NCBI GenBank assembly: GCA_903839855.1
Contig: CAIMEB010000226.1
Span: forward strand, 1 to 46,687
Reading direction: 5' to 3'
From: an uncultured Methylococcaceae bacterium
GTDB taxonomy: Bacteria; Pseudomonadota; Gammaproteobacteria; Methylococcales; Methylomonadaceae
DNA length: 46,687 nucleotides
Shown piece after piece: positions 1 through 9,110 of this stretch (positions are counted from its first letter, which is position 1; every line of letters starts with the position of its first letter). Below the pieces are notes generated by a model. That model was not told the DNA's origin. It made no database searches and saw only the letters and a program-made list of their open reading frames with translations. The position numbers and the translations under genes were made by a program.

Positions 1-210
1 ACAGCAACGGTTATAGTTAAAACCGCAGCGATTATAACTATAACAGTAGCGATTATAACTATAACAGCCAAGATTATAGCTATAACACTAGAAGATACAG
101 GTATAACCGCTATTATTAAACGTATAACAACAGCGATTATAGCTATAACAGTAGAAGATACATTCATAACCGCTGCGATTAAACGTATAACAGTCGGAGC
201 TATCGTTTAA
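1..210. repeat. Degenerate 21-bp tandem repeat, open in frame 1
   Basis: About nine imperfect copies of a 21-bp unit (consensus near gcgattataactataacagt) fill the left edge. Because 21 is a multiple of three, each strand and frame shows a heptapeptide repeat. Plus frame 1 is open from base 1 to a TAA at 208-210 and reads as an Ile/Thr/Ala-rich peptide. Plus frame 2 gives a Tyr/Asn/Ser-rich repeat but has several stops. It may be the 3' end of a repetitive gene that starts outside the window, or a non-coding minisatellite. I cannot choose. It is not a CRISPR array because there are no unique spacers. Confidence 0.6.
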
Positions 211-370
211 TAACCGGGATAATACCGATGTCACCCCTGAATGCCCCTAAAACACTCATACTAAGCTATTGATGTTAATAAAAACAATAATAAAGTTATG
301 TTTATTATTAAATAAGTATATAGTCAAGGATCACAGGATTTTTAACGTTAAGAGAACAACATGAAAAGAA
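211..370. other. AT-rich intergenic region
   Basis: No gene is seen between the repeat block and the stop of the HTTM gene. It holds an AT-only inverted repeat (286-309, listed separately). Confidence 0.5.
281..309 (-). terminator. Weak AT-only hairpin after HTTM-DCC gene
   Basis: A perfect 9-bp inverted repeat, AATAATAAA at 286-294 and TTTATTATT at 301-309, has a 6-base loop. On the minus strand it is followed by GTTTT. It lies downstream of the minus-strand gene ending at 371. The stem has only A-T pairs, so its strength as an intrinsic terminator is doubtful. Confidence 0.3.
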
Positions 371-2275
371 TCAAAGAGTATTGATATCATCAGGCAAGTC
401 ATAAGAGATCACATTGTTATGCCACTTTACTGAGCCGATGTTAGTCCACGGTGCAGCAAAGTTTAGATGTAACTGATCATAAACCCAATCGCTGGGCGCA
501 TTAATCTTTTTCATCTTGATAGTAAATACGGTGTCATTGATGTTTAAGCCTAGTTTGTTTCCCCAGAAGGCCGTTACCTTCATAATGAATTTTTCAAGCC
601 GTACGTTGTTAATAGTAGGTGTAACAGCAATGTTTGCCCACATAGAGTGAACACGTCCCCAGTTAGGTGCTAATAATCGACCTTGCTCATTCACAAACGG
701 TAGCCATTGCTCAACGCCATTTTTATCTGTGTAAGTAATCGCTAAAATATGATCGTAGCCAGCGAAATGATCATGTAGATAGAGTGCGTGAGGGGTAATC
801 CCTAAAAAGGTTAGCGAGACCATAATAAGCGCGTTACTGGCTTCTGCAATCGGAGCGCTGATAGGGGCTTTCTTGATATCCAGATCCAGTCTGTAGATAA
901 GCGCGTAGTGTATCGTGCTATTTAATTGCAAAATAAATATAGCAACCAGTATTTTCGTGAGCTTTCTTGAAAATGCTTTGGGCTTCTGAGTGGCAAAAGT
1001 TTCAAATACCCGATGATATAAATTATTATCGGTTAAAGGGACTGAAATAAGACAGTCAGTATCACACGATAAACGGGTGCGTGAATCAGCGATAGCGCGA
1101 TATTTATTGATAGCCAGAGTTTTAATGACCGGTAAGCCCAGGATAAAGCCAATCGGAGCCATATAACGCATATTTAGTAGAATTTGAATATAAGTATCAA
1201 CGCCAGCATAAAGGCGATTTTCGCTATCAAGCGCATATAAATCTAACAGCAATGTTTTTTCTGATAGTTGAGCGAGTGCCGGATAGTTTGACGCATATTC
1301 CTGAGCGTTTCTGAAGTCTATACCGTTAAAAATGTCAAAGTGGTTAAGAATAAGAACAGTACGGTTACATAAAGGGCATTGCTGATCATAAAAGACCGTC
1401 AGAGCGGGTTGTTTTGCTGTAAGTAATGTGCCGATGTTGCGCCACCAGGAAAAAGGGACGACCAGGCAATAAAATATAATCATGCCTATGCCAAACGGAT
1501 AGATATTCAGCGATAGGGTAATACCAAGATGAATACCTAGACCAATGAGTAGGTAGACAGGCCTTAACCGTGAAATTGAAAAAAAGAAAGGAAAAGTTAG
1601 CTGGAAAACCAGAATGGTATAGCCGATTATTTTTTCTAAAATTTCGTTATTAAGTAATAACGACATATCAATAGCCGAAACATAATAGGGTTGTGTTGAC
1701 GGTAACCAGGAACCAAGCCCATTTCGCCAATGTTCGGCAAAAAGTTTGTGTATGGCGGAATCAAAGTATAAAAAGCCCAGACATATAATCACCGGTAAAT
1801 AATAAGCCAGACTTGAAACGGTGGGTTTTGGGTAGGTGCTGTAATGCCTAAAGGGGGTGCTAAGTTTATATCTTAACGTATCCAGTGAGAATGCACGATC
1901 TCCGGGCATAAAAAGCAGAAAAAAACCGGCGCCGATCATGAAGGTATCAAAACCACCATCAAAATCACGTTGCATAGTCGTGAAGTTGACGAAAATAATC
2001 CAGAGGATATAGTTAGCAATGATAGAAAATTGATAACGATAGCCGAGTGTAACAAAGCAGGCAATAACGCCCCAAGCGCATAGAAAAAAAGGAATCATTG
2101 GAAATTCAACGTCTATATAGGGGATAGGGTCGAATATCAGATGATTGAAATACAGTAGAAATAAAATTTCTTGTAAGGTGACTAAGCCGTAAAGAACTCT
2201 GAATAAACCTATTCCAGTAGCAGGAACTTGTTTGGATTGGAGCTTGGAAATCTGGTTGATTATAGATTTATACAT
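371..2275 (-). CDS. HTTM membrane protein fused to DCC thiol-disulfide oxidoreductase domain
   Basis: This 634-residue integral membrane protein has an N-terminal half of many hydrophobic segments (about residues 20-285) resembling the HTTM domain, the bacterial relatives of vitamin K-dependent gamma-carboxylase. A DCC-family domain follows, with the motif DQQCPLCNRTV; the cysteines are at about 300 and 303. More membrane-associated sequence lies after residue 435. The DCC family is a predicted thiol-disulfide oxidoreductase and HTTM is a predicted membrane enzyme, but no substrate is known. The ribosome binding site is poor. The gene stands alone, between a terminator at 2348-2380 and the repeat-rich left edge. 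Domain assignment is from motifs; the reaction is unknown. Confidence 0.75.
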   Translation of the reverse strand: MYKSIINQISKLQSKQVPATGIGLFRVLYGLVTLQEILFLLYFNHLIFDPIPYIDVEFPMIPFFLCAWGVIACFVTLGYRYQFSIIANYILWIIFVNFTTMQRDFDGGFDTFMIGAGFFLLFMPGDRAFSLDTLRYKLSTPFRHYSTYPKPTVSSLAYYLPVIICLGFLYFDSAIHKLFAEHWRNGLGSWLPSTQPYYVSAIDMSLLLNNEILEKIIGYTILVFQLTFPFFFSISRLRPVYLLIGLGIHLGITLSLNIYPFGIGMIIFYCLVVPFSWWRNIGTLLTAKQPALTVFYDQQCPLCNRTVLILNHFDIFNGIDFRNAQEYASNYPALAQLSEKTLLLDLYALDSENRLYAGVDTYIQILLNMRYMAPIGFILGLPVIKTLAINKYRAIADSRTRLSCDTDCLISVPLTDNNLYHRVFETFATQKPKAFSRKLTKILVAIFILQLNSTIHYALIYRLDLDIKKAPISAPIAEASNALIMVSLTFLGITPHALYLHDHFAGYDHILAITYTDKNGVEQWLPFVNEQGRLLAPNWGRVHSMWANIAVTPTINNVRLEKFIMKVTAFWGNKLGLNINDTVFTIKMKKINAPSDWVYDQLHLNFAAPWTNIGSVKWHNNVISYDLPDDINTL

Positions 2276-2331
2276 TTCATTGTTGAAAATGTGTAAATTA
2301 TAATACAGACAGTGAAGGAACGTGTTGAAAA

Positions 2332-2380
2332 TTTAATATAAAAATAAGGCTCCACCTGTCTTCGTGGGATAGGTGGAGCC
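2332..2380 (-). terminator. Strong intrinsic terminator
   Basis: A perfect 10-bp stem, GGCTCCACCT at 2348-2357 and AGGTGGAGCC at 2371-2380, has a 13-base loop. On the minus strand it is followed by TTATTTTTATATT. It ends transcription of the small gene at 2410-2541 before the HTTM gene. Confidence 0.85.
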
Positions 2381-2409
2381 TAAATATAAACCTGAACTTT
2401 TGCTTAGGC

Positions 2410-2541
2410 TTATTTTTCGTCGTCTGGATGTTCAGCAAATACCCATTTTAAAAGGGCGTATACAGCACCTACAACTACAACAGCTCCTACCATGCCAGCT
2501 GGTGTTTTTAATGTTTCAGTTAGATCTAAAATAAATCCCAT
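2410..2541 (-). CDS. Small single-pass membrane protein (43 aa), unknown
   Basis: A 43-residue peptide starts MGFILDLTETLK, has one hydrophobic segment (roughly residues 15-34, rich in Val/Ala) and ends in a charged tail, AEHPDDEK. I placed the start at 2541 and not at the upstream in-frame ATG, because GGAG (2550-2553 complement) sits 8 bases before this ATG. A strong terminator follows at 2348-2380, so it looks like an independent transcription unit. The N-in/C-out layout with a short acidic tail resembles small accessory subunits of membrane complexes, but I recognise no family and assign no function. Confidence 0.6.
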   Translation of the reverse strand: MGFILDLTETLKTPAGMVGAVVVVGAVYALLKWVFAEHPDDEK

Positions 2542-2770
2542 GTATGTGTCTCCTACGTAGATAATTTTTATTTGATAAATTGCTAAATTCATAGCAAGCG
2601 GATGTTGCATGATACGTCAGGCAAACTTAAAGTCAAGGCTTATTGTAAGTGAATATGAAAATATTATGGAAAATCATCTATTACTGACTATTGTTCTTAA
2701 TGCTGGAAGGCCAATGTGGTATAGTTTGAGTTCTGTTTTTGAGGATGAACGATTAGGGGCGATAATAATA

Positions 2771-3157
2771 ATGAAAAAATACGTTAAAATATTACCATTG
2801 GCGGCGTTGGTCTTTGCTTTTTCTGCAAGTGCCGACATTGAGTTGAAAGATAATTCTGAAATTTTAGGTAAATGGAAGGTTTATGCAGAGGCTCAGAAGC
2901 TAGATGGGGAAAAGAAAAATCTGACTATGGAATGGGATTTTAAAGCGGATGGTATTCTTAAGCAAACCGCAACCGACTCAGTAGGGCGGACAAAGGAAAT
3001 GAAAATTGATATTAAATACTTTGTCGAAAATGGTGATATCAAGAAACAAACTAAACTTGGGCAAGAAAAATATGAGTCATGTAATGTGGTTGAAAAAGAA
3101 GGCTCTAATATGATTTTAAAATGTCAGTTTATGTATTATTTCCTAACAAGAATATAA
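2771..3157 (+). CDS. Secreted protein, lipocalin-like, unknown function
   Basis: The 128-residue protein has a clear Sec signal peptide (MKKYVKILPLAALVFAFSASA, cleavage before Asp-Ile-Glu). The mature part of about 107 residues reads as a small beta-rich domain (LGKWKVYAEAQ, then TMEWDFKADGILKQ), the style of lipocalin-like periplasmic proteins that begin with a 'GxW' strand. The ATG at 2771 is preferred over in-frame codons from 2609 because it begins the signal peptide and has GGGG about 11 bases upstream. It contains only one cysteine, or two near the C-terminus (ESCNVV, LKCQF), which could pair. It precedes the membrane gene at 3194 by 36 bases and probably shares its transcript. Confidence 0.65.
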   Translation: MKKYVKILPLAALVFAFSASADIELKDNSEILGKWKVYAEAQKLDGEKKNLTMEWDFKADGILKQTATDSVGRTKEMKIDIKYFVENGDIKKQTKLGQEKYESCNVVEKEGSNMILKCQFMYYFLTRI

Positions 3158-3193
3158 TTAATAATAGTTTTTAAAAATAAAGGGGTATAACTT

Positions 3194-3613
3194 ATGATAA
3201 GCGGTATGATAATGGTTTTTGTAGCAATCTGGATCTACCAGTCAGCTATAAAAGCAAAATTGGACAATGTTATTATTTGGGTTGCGGTGAGTGCAGCAGC
3301 GTTTTTTTTATTGGTTTTTTTGTTCCAATACATCAACATCAACATTTTAGAGTCATTTAGAGCGAGTGAAGGTGGTGCCGCCTATGAAGCTATAAACGGC
3401 GCTGATAGAAAAAATCAAGGTGATTTTACCGGCTTTGGCGGTATTTTAAAGTCGCTTTATGAAGAATTATCGCCCTCCATTTTTAGCTTCCTGATTGTTG
3501 CTGTTTTACGCCTCAAATTTATCACTAAAGAAGCTTTTTCAGTGGCTAATTTATTCGGTGGCCTGAAAGAAGTATTTGTAAATATAAAGGAAAGTTTTAA
3601 ATCACCACAATAA
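3194..3613 (+). CDS. Small membrane protein, unknown
   Basis: A 139-residue protein with two hydrophobic N-terminal segments (about 3-14 and 24-45), a hydrophilic Gly/Ala-rich middle and a third hydrophobic stretch near residue 95-105. The ribosome binding site AGGGG lies about 10 bases before the ATG. It follows the secreted protein closely and ends just before a bidirectional terminator at 3634-3664, so the two plus-strand genes form a two-gene unit. I recognise no family. Confidence 0.55.
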   Translation: MISGMIMVFVAIWIYQSAIKAKLDNVIIWVAVSAAAFFLLVFLFQYININILESFRASEGGAAYEAINGADRKNQGDFTGFGGILKSLYEELSPSIFSFLIVAVLRLKFITKEAFSVANLFGGLKEVFVNIKESFKSPQ

Positions 3614-3633
3614 AAATACGTTACTGCAATGTT

Positions 3634-3664
3634 AAAAAAGCTCAAGTTTTACTTGGGCTTTTTT
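3634..3664. terminator. Bidirectional intrinsic terminator
   Basis: AAAAAAGCTCAAG at 3634-3646 pairs with CTTGGGCTTTTTT at 3652-3664. The A-run and T-run flanks serve both strands. It lies between the convergent membrane gene (ending 3613) and the DUF2970 gene (ending 3702). Confidence 0.85.
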
Positions 3665-3701
3665 ATTGCTTACTTTAGTGCTGATTCGAAATCATCTATA
3701 A

Positions 3702-3887
3702 CTAAATAACCGCTGTTACTATAAAAATTATAGTAATAACAAACAGTGTAGTAAAAATCAAACCTGCAATGATATACGCAGAGAGCGATCCTTTTTCAAA
3801 GGCTTCTTTTCTATTTCTTTCGCTTTGTACACCAATAAAAGCAGCTAAAACACTTTTAAAAACGTGAGTAATGGTTAGTTTTGACAT
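3702..3887 (-). CDS. DUF2970 family small membrane protein
   Basis: The 61-residue protein has the DUF2970 pattern: an N-terminal segment with FKSVLAAFIGVQSERNRKEAF, then a C-terminal hydrophobic helix (about 38-61). The start is at 3887, because GGAG (complement of 3894-3897) lies 6 bases upstream of this ATG; the in-frame ATG at 3893 touches the GGAG directly and is less likely. DUF2970 proteins are common in Proteobacteria and have no assigned role. It is divergent from metH, with 94 bases between starts. Confidence 0.7.
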   Translation of the reverse strand: MSKLTITHVFKSVLAAFIGVQSERNRKEAFEKGSLSAYIIAGLIFTTLFVITIIFIVTAVI

Positions 3888-3981
3888 GCTCATCTCCTAG
3901 ACATAATCCAAAATAATAGAACTAGCTAGATTTTTAAGCAATGATTATATTTAGGCAACATAATTAAATTTGGCCGAATTA

Positions 3982-6900
3982 ATGAGCAATACAGAATTAT
4001 TAAAACAACAACTATCTCAAAGAATCCTGTTTCTTGATGGTGCCATGGGCACTATGATTCAAGGTTACAAGCTTGAAGAAAAAGATTTTAGAGGAGCGCG
4101 CTTTGCCCAGTGGGATGTTGATCTTAAAGGGAATAATGATTTATTGTCATTGACTCAACCCGATATCATTAAAGCGATCCATAGCGCTTATTTTGAGGCA
4201 GGGTCAGATATAGTTGAAACAAACACCTTTAACTCGACCCGCATTTCCATGGCGGATTACCGCATGGAGTCATTGGCTTATGAACTCAATGTGGCGGCTG
4301 CTCGTGTTGCCAAGCAAACTGCTGATGAATATACCGCTATGACACCGGATAAACCGCGTTTCGTCGCAGGTGTTTTAGGACCTACTGCCAGAACGGCATC
4401 GATGTCGCCAGATGTGAATGATCCCGGCTTTCGTAATATCTCTTTTGATGAGCTAGTGGTTGCCTATGCAGAAGCAACACTGGGCTTAATTGACGGTGGT
4501 GCGGATATTATTCTGATTGAAACCGTATTTGATACGCTGAATGCAAAAGCTGCTATTTTTGCTGTAGAACAGGTTTTTGATGATATTGGTAGAAAGTTAC
4601 CAGTGATGATTTCTGGTACGATTACCGATGCTTCGGGAAGGACATTATCCGGTCAAACGGTAGGGGCTTTTTGGAATTCATTAAAACATGTGAATCCCAT
4701 CTCTTTTGGGTTTAACTGTGCGTTGGGTGCAACGGAGCTGCGTCAATACATTGCTGAGTTATCCGGGCTTGCTGATACTCATGTATCCGCGCATCCTAAT
4801 GCGGGTTTACCCAATGAATTTGGTGAGTATGATGAAACACCTGAGCAAATGGCTAAAGAGCTGGCAGATTGGGCACAAAATGGCTATTTAAATATTATCG
4901 GCGGCTGTTGTGGAACGTCACCGGCTACCATTAAGGCTATTGTGGAGGCTGTTCAACAGCATGCTCCACGGATTATCCCTGCTATTGAAAAAAAGTGCCG
5001 CTTAGCGGGTCTTGAACCCATGTCGATAGGTTCAGACAGTTTGTTTGTTAATGTCGGTGAACGAACCAATGTAACAGGCTCCGCCATTTTTAAACGGCTA
5101 ATCATTCAGGGTGATTACGAAGCGGCGTTGGATGTTGCTAAACAGCAGGTAGAAAACGGTGCGCAGATTATTGATATCAACATGGATGAAGGTATGTTGG
5201 AATCAAAAGAAGCAATGGTGCGCTTTTTGATGCTGATCGCTGCAGAGCCTGATATAGCAAAAGTACCTATTATGCTGGATTCCTCTAAATGGGATATTTT
5301 GGAAGCGGGCTTAAAGTGCATTCAGGGAAAGGGGGTGGTTAATTCCATTTCACTTAAGGAAGGTGAAGCTGCTTTTATTAAGCATGCAAAGCTCGTTCAC
5401 CGTTACGGTGCGGCGGTTATTGTGATGGCGTTTGACGAAGCCGGACAGGCGGATACTAAAGCTAGAAAAGTCGAGATCTGTCAGCGTGCTTATAAAATTT
5501 TAACTGAACTGGTTGGTTTTCCACCCGAAGATATTATTTTTGACCCTAATATATTTGCCGTAGCTACGGGTATTGATGAACATAATAACTACGGATTAGA
5601 CTTTATTGAGGCCACTCGTGAAATTAAACAAACATTACCGTATGCGCTGATTTCAGGCGGGGTTTCTAATGTGTCGTTTTCATTTCGGGGTAATAACCCC
5701 GTGCGAGAAGCAATCCATGCGGTATTCTTATATCACGCCATTCAGGCAGGCATGTCTATGGGGATTGTTAACGCCGGTCAATTGGCGATCTATGAAGATA
5801 TACCGCTTGATTTACGTGATGCCGTAGAGGATGTGGTCTTAAATCGTCATGATGGCAGTGGTACGGATAAGTTATTAGAACTGGCCGAAAAATATAAAGG
5901 TGATGGCAGCAGTAATGAAGTCAAACAAGAAAATCTTGAATGGCGTGAGTGGTCGGTTAGTAAACGCTTGGAATATGCCTTGGTCAAGGGCATAACTGAT
6001 TATATTGATGAAGATACGGAACAGGCCAGGTTAGAAGCAGAACGGCCTCTACATGTGATTGAAGGCGCGTTAATGGATGGCATGAACGTAGTCGGTGATT
6101 TGTTTGGTGCGGGTAAAATGTTTTTACCCCAAGTAGTTAAGTCCGCACGGGTGATGAAAAAAGCGGTGGCTTATTTAATGCCATTTATGGAAGCAGATAA
6201 AGCCGGTGGTGATAGACAAACCAACGGTAAAATTCTCATGGCAACCGTTAAAGGTGACGTGCATGATATTGGTAAAAACATTGTAGGCGTGGTTTTGCAA
6301 TGTAACAATTATGACGTGATTGACTTGGGTGTTATGGTGCCTGCTGAAAAGATATTACAAACGGCACGCTTGGAAAATGTAGATATCATCGGTTTAAGTG
6401 GTTTGATTACGCCTTCGTTGGATGAAATGGTTTATGTCGCGAAAGAAATGCAGCGTCAAGGCTTTACAATCCCCTTAATGATTGGTGGAGCGACCACCTC
6501 CAGGGCACATACTGCCGTAAAAATTGAACCTCATTATCAAGGTTCAACCGTCTATGTAACCGATGCATCGCGCGGTGTGGGAGTGGCCAGTAATTTATTA
6601 AGCACCGATTTAAAAAATGACTTTATCAAAAGCATTCACGAAGAATACGAAGAAGTTAGAGCACGTCATAAAGGTCGTGAGGCTAAAACAAAGCAACATT
6701 CGTTAGAAGATGCAAGAAAGAACAAGTTTAACTGGAGTGGCTATGAGCCGGTAAAACCTGCTTTTTTAGGCAATAAAGTGATAAAAGATTTTCCATTAGC
6801 TCAGTTAGTGAGTTATATTGATTGGACACCTTTCTTTCAAACTTGGGAGATGGCAGGTAGTTATCCAAAGATATTAGATGATGAAATAGTGGGTGTTGAA

Positions 6901-7662
6901 GCCAGAAAGCTCTTAGACGATGCCCATGAGATGTTGAAAAAAATAGTTGATGAGCGTTGGTTAACAGCAAGTGCTGTGGTGGGGTTTTATCCAGCGAACA
7001 GTCAGAATGATGATGTGCTTCTTTATACCGATGACACACGCCAGAATCCATTAGAGGTTCTACATCATTTACGCCAACAAAACATTAAAGCCCCTGGACG
7101 ACCTAATTATTGTCTATCCGATTTTATTGCACCCGTAGAATCCGGCAAAGCGGATTATATCGGAGCTTTTGCTGTCACGACGGGCATTGGTATAGAAGAA
7201 AAACTACAGCAGTTTGAACAAGATCATGACGATTACAGTTCAATTATGCTAAAAGCATTAGCGGATAGATTGGCCGAAGCCTTTGCAGAATATATGCATC
7301 AATTAGTCAGAAAGGAATTCTGGGGGTATGCAGAAGATGAAGCATTAGATTCGAATGCGTTAATTAATGAGGCGTACAAAGGGATACGTCCGGCACCGGG
7401 TTATCCGGCTTGTCCAGATCATACTGAGAAAGCTAAATTGTTTGAACTATTAAATGTAACCGAGAATACGTCAATAGCTTTGACTGAAAGTTATGCTATG
7501 TACCCGGCGTCTGCTGTTAGTGGTTGGTATTTTTCTCACCCTGAGTCCCAATATTTTAACGTTGGAAAAATAGATAAAGATCAGTTACAAGATTATGCAA
7601 GACGTAAAGGAATTGCTGAAGAAGTGGCTGAGCGTTGGTTAGCGGCTCATTTACACCATTAA
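3982..7662 (+). CDS. metH: Cobalamin-dependent methionine synthase
   Basis: MetH transfers a methyl group from 5-methyltetrahydrofolate to homocysteine through methylcobalamin, in the cytoplasm. All four modules are visible: the homocysteine domain with Zn ligands (FGFNCALG Cys246 and IIGGCCGT Cys309/310), the pterin domain ([16 protein letters not shown]), the cobalamin domain with DVHDIGKN (lower axial His761) and [11 protein letters not shown], and the C-terminal activation domain with [12 protein letters not shown]. The length of 1226 aa matches E. coli MetH (1227). I chose the ATG at 3982 over the in-frame TTG at 3970 because it matches the family N-terminus. The glutaredoxin-like and ZIP genes follow within 30 bases each. 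No cobalamin riboswitch fits in the short upstream gap. Confidence 0.97.
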   Translation: MSNTELLKQQLSQRILFLDGAMGTMIQGYKLEEKDFRGARFAQWDVDLKGNNDLLSLTQPDIIKAIHSAYFEAGSDIVETNTFNSTRISMADYRMESLAYELNVAAARVAKQTADEYTAMTPDKPRFVAGVLGPTARTASMSPDVNDPGFRNISFDELVVAYAEATLGLIDGGADIILIETVFDTLNAKAAIFAVEQVFDDIGRKLPVMISGTITDASGRTLSGQTVGAFWNSLKHVNPISFGFNCALGATELRQYIAELSGLADTHVSAHPNAGLPNEFGEYDETPEQMAKELADWAQNGYLNIIGGCCGTSPATIKAIVEAVQQHAPRIIPAIEKKCRLAGLEPMSIGSDSLFVNVGERTNVTGSAIFKRLIIQGDYEAALDVAKQQVENGAQIIDINMDEGMLESKEAMVRFLMLIAAEPDIAKVPIMLDSSKWDILEAGLKCIQGKGVVNSISLKEGEAAFIKHAKLVHRYGAAVIVMAFDEAGQADTKARKVEICQRAYKILTELVGFPPEDIIFDPNIFAVATGIDEHNNYGLDFIEATREIKQTLPYALISGGVSNVSFSFRGNNPVREAIHAVFLYHAIQAGMSMGIVNAGQLAIYEDIPLDLRDAVEDVVLNRHDGSGTDKLLELAEKYKGDGSSNEVKQENLEWREWSVSKRLEYALVKGITDYIDEDTEQARLEAERPLHVIEGALMDGMNVVGDLFGAGKMFLPQVVKSARVMKKAVAYLMPFMEADKAGGDRQTNGKILMATVKGDVHDIGKNIVGVVLQCNNYDVIDLGVMVPAEKILQTARLENVDIIGLSGLITPSLDEMVYVAKEMQRQGFTIPLMIGGATTSRAHTAVKIEPHYQGSTVYVTDASRGVGVASNLLSTDLKNDFIKSIHEEYEEVRARHKGREAKTKQHSLEDARKNKFNWSGYEPVKPAFLGNKVIKDFPLAQLVSYIDWTPFFQTWEMAGSYPKILDDEIVGVEARKLLDDAHEMLKKIVDERWLTASAVVGFYPANSQNDDVLLYTDDTRQNPLEVLHHLRQQNIKAPGRPNYCLSDFIAPVESGKADYIGAFAVTTGIGIEEKLQQFEQDHDDYSSIMLKALADRLAEAFAEYMHQLVRKEFWGYAEDEALDSNALINEAYKGIRPAPGYPACPDHTEKAKLFELLNVTENTSIALTESYAMYPASAVSGWYFSHPESQYFNVGKIDKDQLQDYARRKGIAEEVAERWLAAHLHH

Positions 7663-7676
7663 GATAACGAGCCCTT

Positions 7677-7946
7677 ATGACTGTGTTAGTACTTTTAGGC
7701 ACCGCAGGTTGTCATCTTTGTGAACAAGCTGAAGAGCTTTTGAATAGTTGTTTGTTAAACGATAGCAAGTTAATAGTTGAAGCTATCGATATTGCTGAGC
7801 AGGATTCATGGCAAGAGACGTATGCGATGCGCATACCGGTTGTACTCCATCCAGAAAGCCAGCATGAGTTAGGCTGGCCTTTTAATCTAGCACAGCTTCA
7901 GGCGTTTATTGAACAAATTGGCTATAATGCCAACAATAATAATTAG
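7677..7946 (+). CDS. Glutaredoxin-like (DUF836) thiol protein
   Basis: An 89-residue thioredoxin-fold protein of the glutaredoxin-like DUF836 family. The active-site motif GCHLC (CxxC, residues 12-15) follows the first beta strand (TVLVLLGTAG), and the conserved cis-Pro segment is RIPVVL. It starts 14 bases after the metH stop, so it is probably co-transcribed. Family members are thought to be small disulfide reductases, but the substrate is unknown. A role in keeping MetH thiols reduced is possible from position alone and is unproven. Confidence 0.8.
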   Translation: MTVLVLLGTAGCHLCEQAEELLNSCLLNDSKLIVEAIDIAEQDSWQETYAMRIPVVLHPESQHELGWPFNLAQLQAFIEQIGYNANNNN

Positions 7947-7972
7947 AAAACTGCTGATACAGGTAAGCAATA

Positions 7973-8923
7973 ATGACAATAACAACGAGAGCACTTTCAA
8001 AATTACAGTACTTCTTTGAAGTTAAAGCAGGGCAGATAAAAGATAATGAATATTATCAAAAGCTCTTGGCGATGCCTCCTTTAACGCGCTGGGGAACGGT
8101 GGCGGGCTTGTTTGTTTTATCTCAACTTATTGTCTTTGCCATTCTATATCTTATCTTTGGTAAAACCGTTGTTATTGGTTTTTTTGCCAGTATTGTGGCT
8201 GGATTGGCAACCGGCGTTGGGGCTTTACCGGCTCTTTTTTTCAAAGACATTTCTCGCAATCTATTTAACAGTCTGTTAGGTGCAGCAGCCGGTGTTATGT
8301 TAGCCGCGACTGCATTTTCTTTACTTGTTCCCGGAATAAGCTATGGAAATTTAGTCTGGTCTGGTAAAGGTATTTATATTGTTTCTCTAGGGATGCTAGT
8401 CGGCGCTGCTTTTCTTCATTATGCAGATCGTCAGTTACCTCATGTGCATTTTGATTCACTATCGGAGGAACATTTATCCTCTTTAAAAAAAGTATGGTTG
8501 TTTATTATTGCAATTACCATCCATAATTTTCCTGAAGGGATGTCGGTAGGGGTTAGTTTTGGTTCTGGAGAGCTTAAGAATGGGCTTGTTCTGGCCATTG
8601 CTATTGCTTTACAAAATATTCCCGAAGGTTTAGCGGTGGCCTTGCCACTCGTGGGTTTGGGTTACAATAAATGGAAAGCAATAGGTATTGCTACATTAAC
8701 CGGTTTAGTTGAGCCTGTGGGTGGCTTACTGGGTATAACTGCCGTTACTTTGTTCCAGCCTATTTTGCCCGTTGCAATGGGCTTTGCAGCCGGTGCGATG
8801 TTATTTGTTATCAGTGAAGAAATTATTCCTGAAACCCATTCCAACGGTCGATCACGCTTTGCAACATTTGCTCTGATGATAGGTTTTATTGTCATGATGA
8901 TTTTGGATAATCTACTGACTTAA
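7973..8923 (+). CDS. ZIP family metal ion transporter
   Basis: A 316-residue inner-membrane protein with about eight membrane helices. The ZIP signatures are present in helix 4 (HNFPEGMSVGVSFG) and helix 5 (ALQNIPEGLAVALP), the metal-binding pairs of ZupT/GufA-type importers. An N-terminal cytoplasmic extension of about 40 residues precedes the first helix. RBS AGGTAAG lies 6 bases before the ATG. It is third in the metH operon, 26 bases after the glutaredoxin-like gene. Zn2+ import would suit zinc-dependent MetH, but the metal specificity cannot be read from the sequence. Confidence 0.88.
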   Translation: MTITTRALSKLQYFFEVKAGQIKDNEYYQKLLAMPPLTRWGTVAGLFVLSQLIVFAILYLIFGKTVVIGFFASIVAGLATGVGALPALFFKDISRNLFNSLLGAAAGVMLAATAFSLLVPGISYGNLVWSGKGIYIVSLGMLVGAAFLHYADRQLPHVHFDSLSEEHLSSLKKVWLFIIAITIHNFPEGMSVGVSFGSGELKNGLVLAIAIALQNIPEGLAVALPLVGLGYNKWKAIGIATLTGLVEPVGGLLGITAVTLFQPILPVAMGFAAGAMLFVISEEIIPETHSNGRSRFATFALMIGFIVMMILDNLLT

Positions 8924-9037
8924 TCTCAAACTATTTAAAACCTAAAAGACTGGTGAGTGCGTATATGTATTATTTTCTGGTGCATGGATTGGTCTATTAT
9001 CTACAGCCAACATGAATGCCTGAATAATTTTAAACGT

Positions 9038-9110
9038 TAGATTTCATAGACCCACCTCAATGTGAAATCTAGCTAATCAACAATAATGAGGTGAAATTTC
9101 GGAGAGTATT
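9038..9110 (+). promoter_or_regulatory. Structured leader with competing pairings before DUF1097 gene
   Basis: TAGATTTCA (9038-9046) is the exact complement of TGAAATCTA (9063-9071). Its loop holds CACCTCA (9053-9059), which exactly complements TGAGGTG (9087-9093), 7 bases before the GGAG ribosome binding site (9101-9104). Together the two helices would form an H-type pseudoknot. Alternatively, ATTTCA (9041-9046) and CCTCA (9055-9059) can pair with TGAAAT (9092-9097) and TGAGG (9087-9091), which excludes the first helix. It looks like a translational switch, but no known riboswitch class is recognised. Confidence 0.45.

Noticed and set aside
1-210. CRISPR array
   Set aside because: The units are adjacent and degenerate with no unique spacers.
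3894-3981. Cobalamin riboswitch before metH
   Set aside because: Only 94 bases separate the divergent starts, too short for a full cobalamin riboswitch, and no B12-box-like sequence was seen.
8965-9015. 16-codon leader peptide upstream of the DUF1097 gene
   Set aside because: The start has only a weak ribosome binding site and no codon pattern suggests attenuation.
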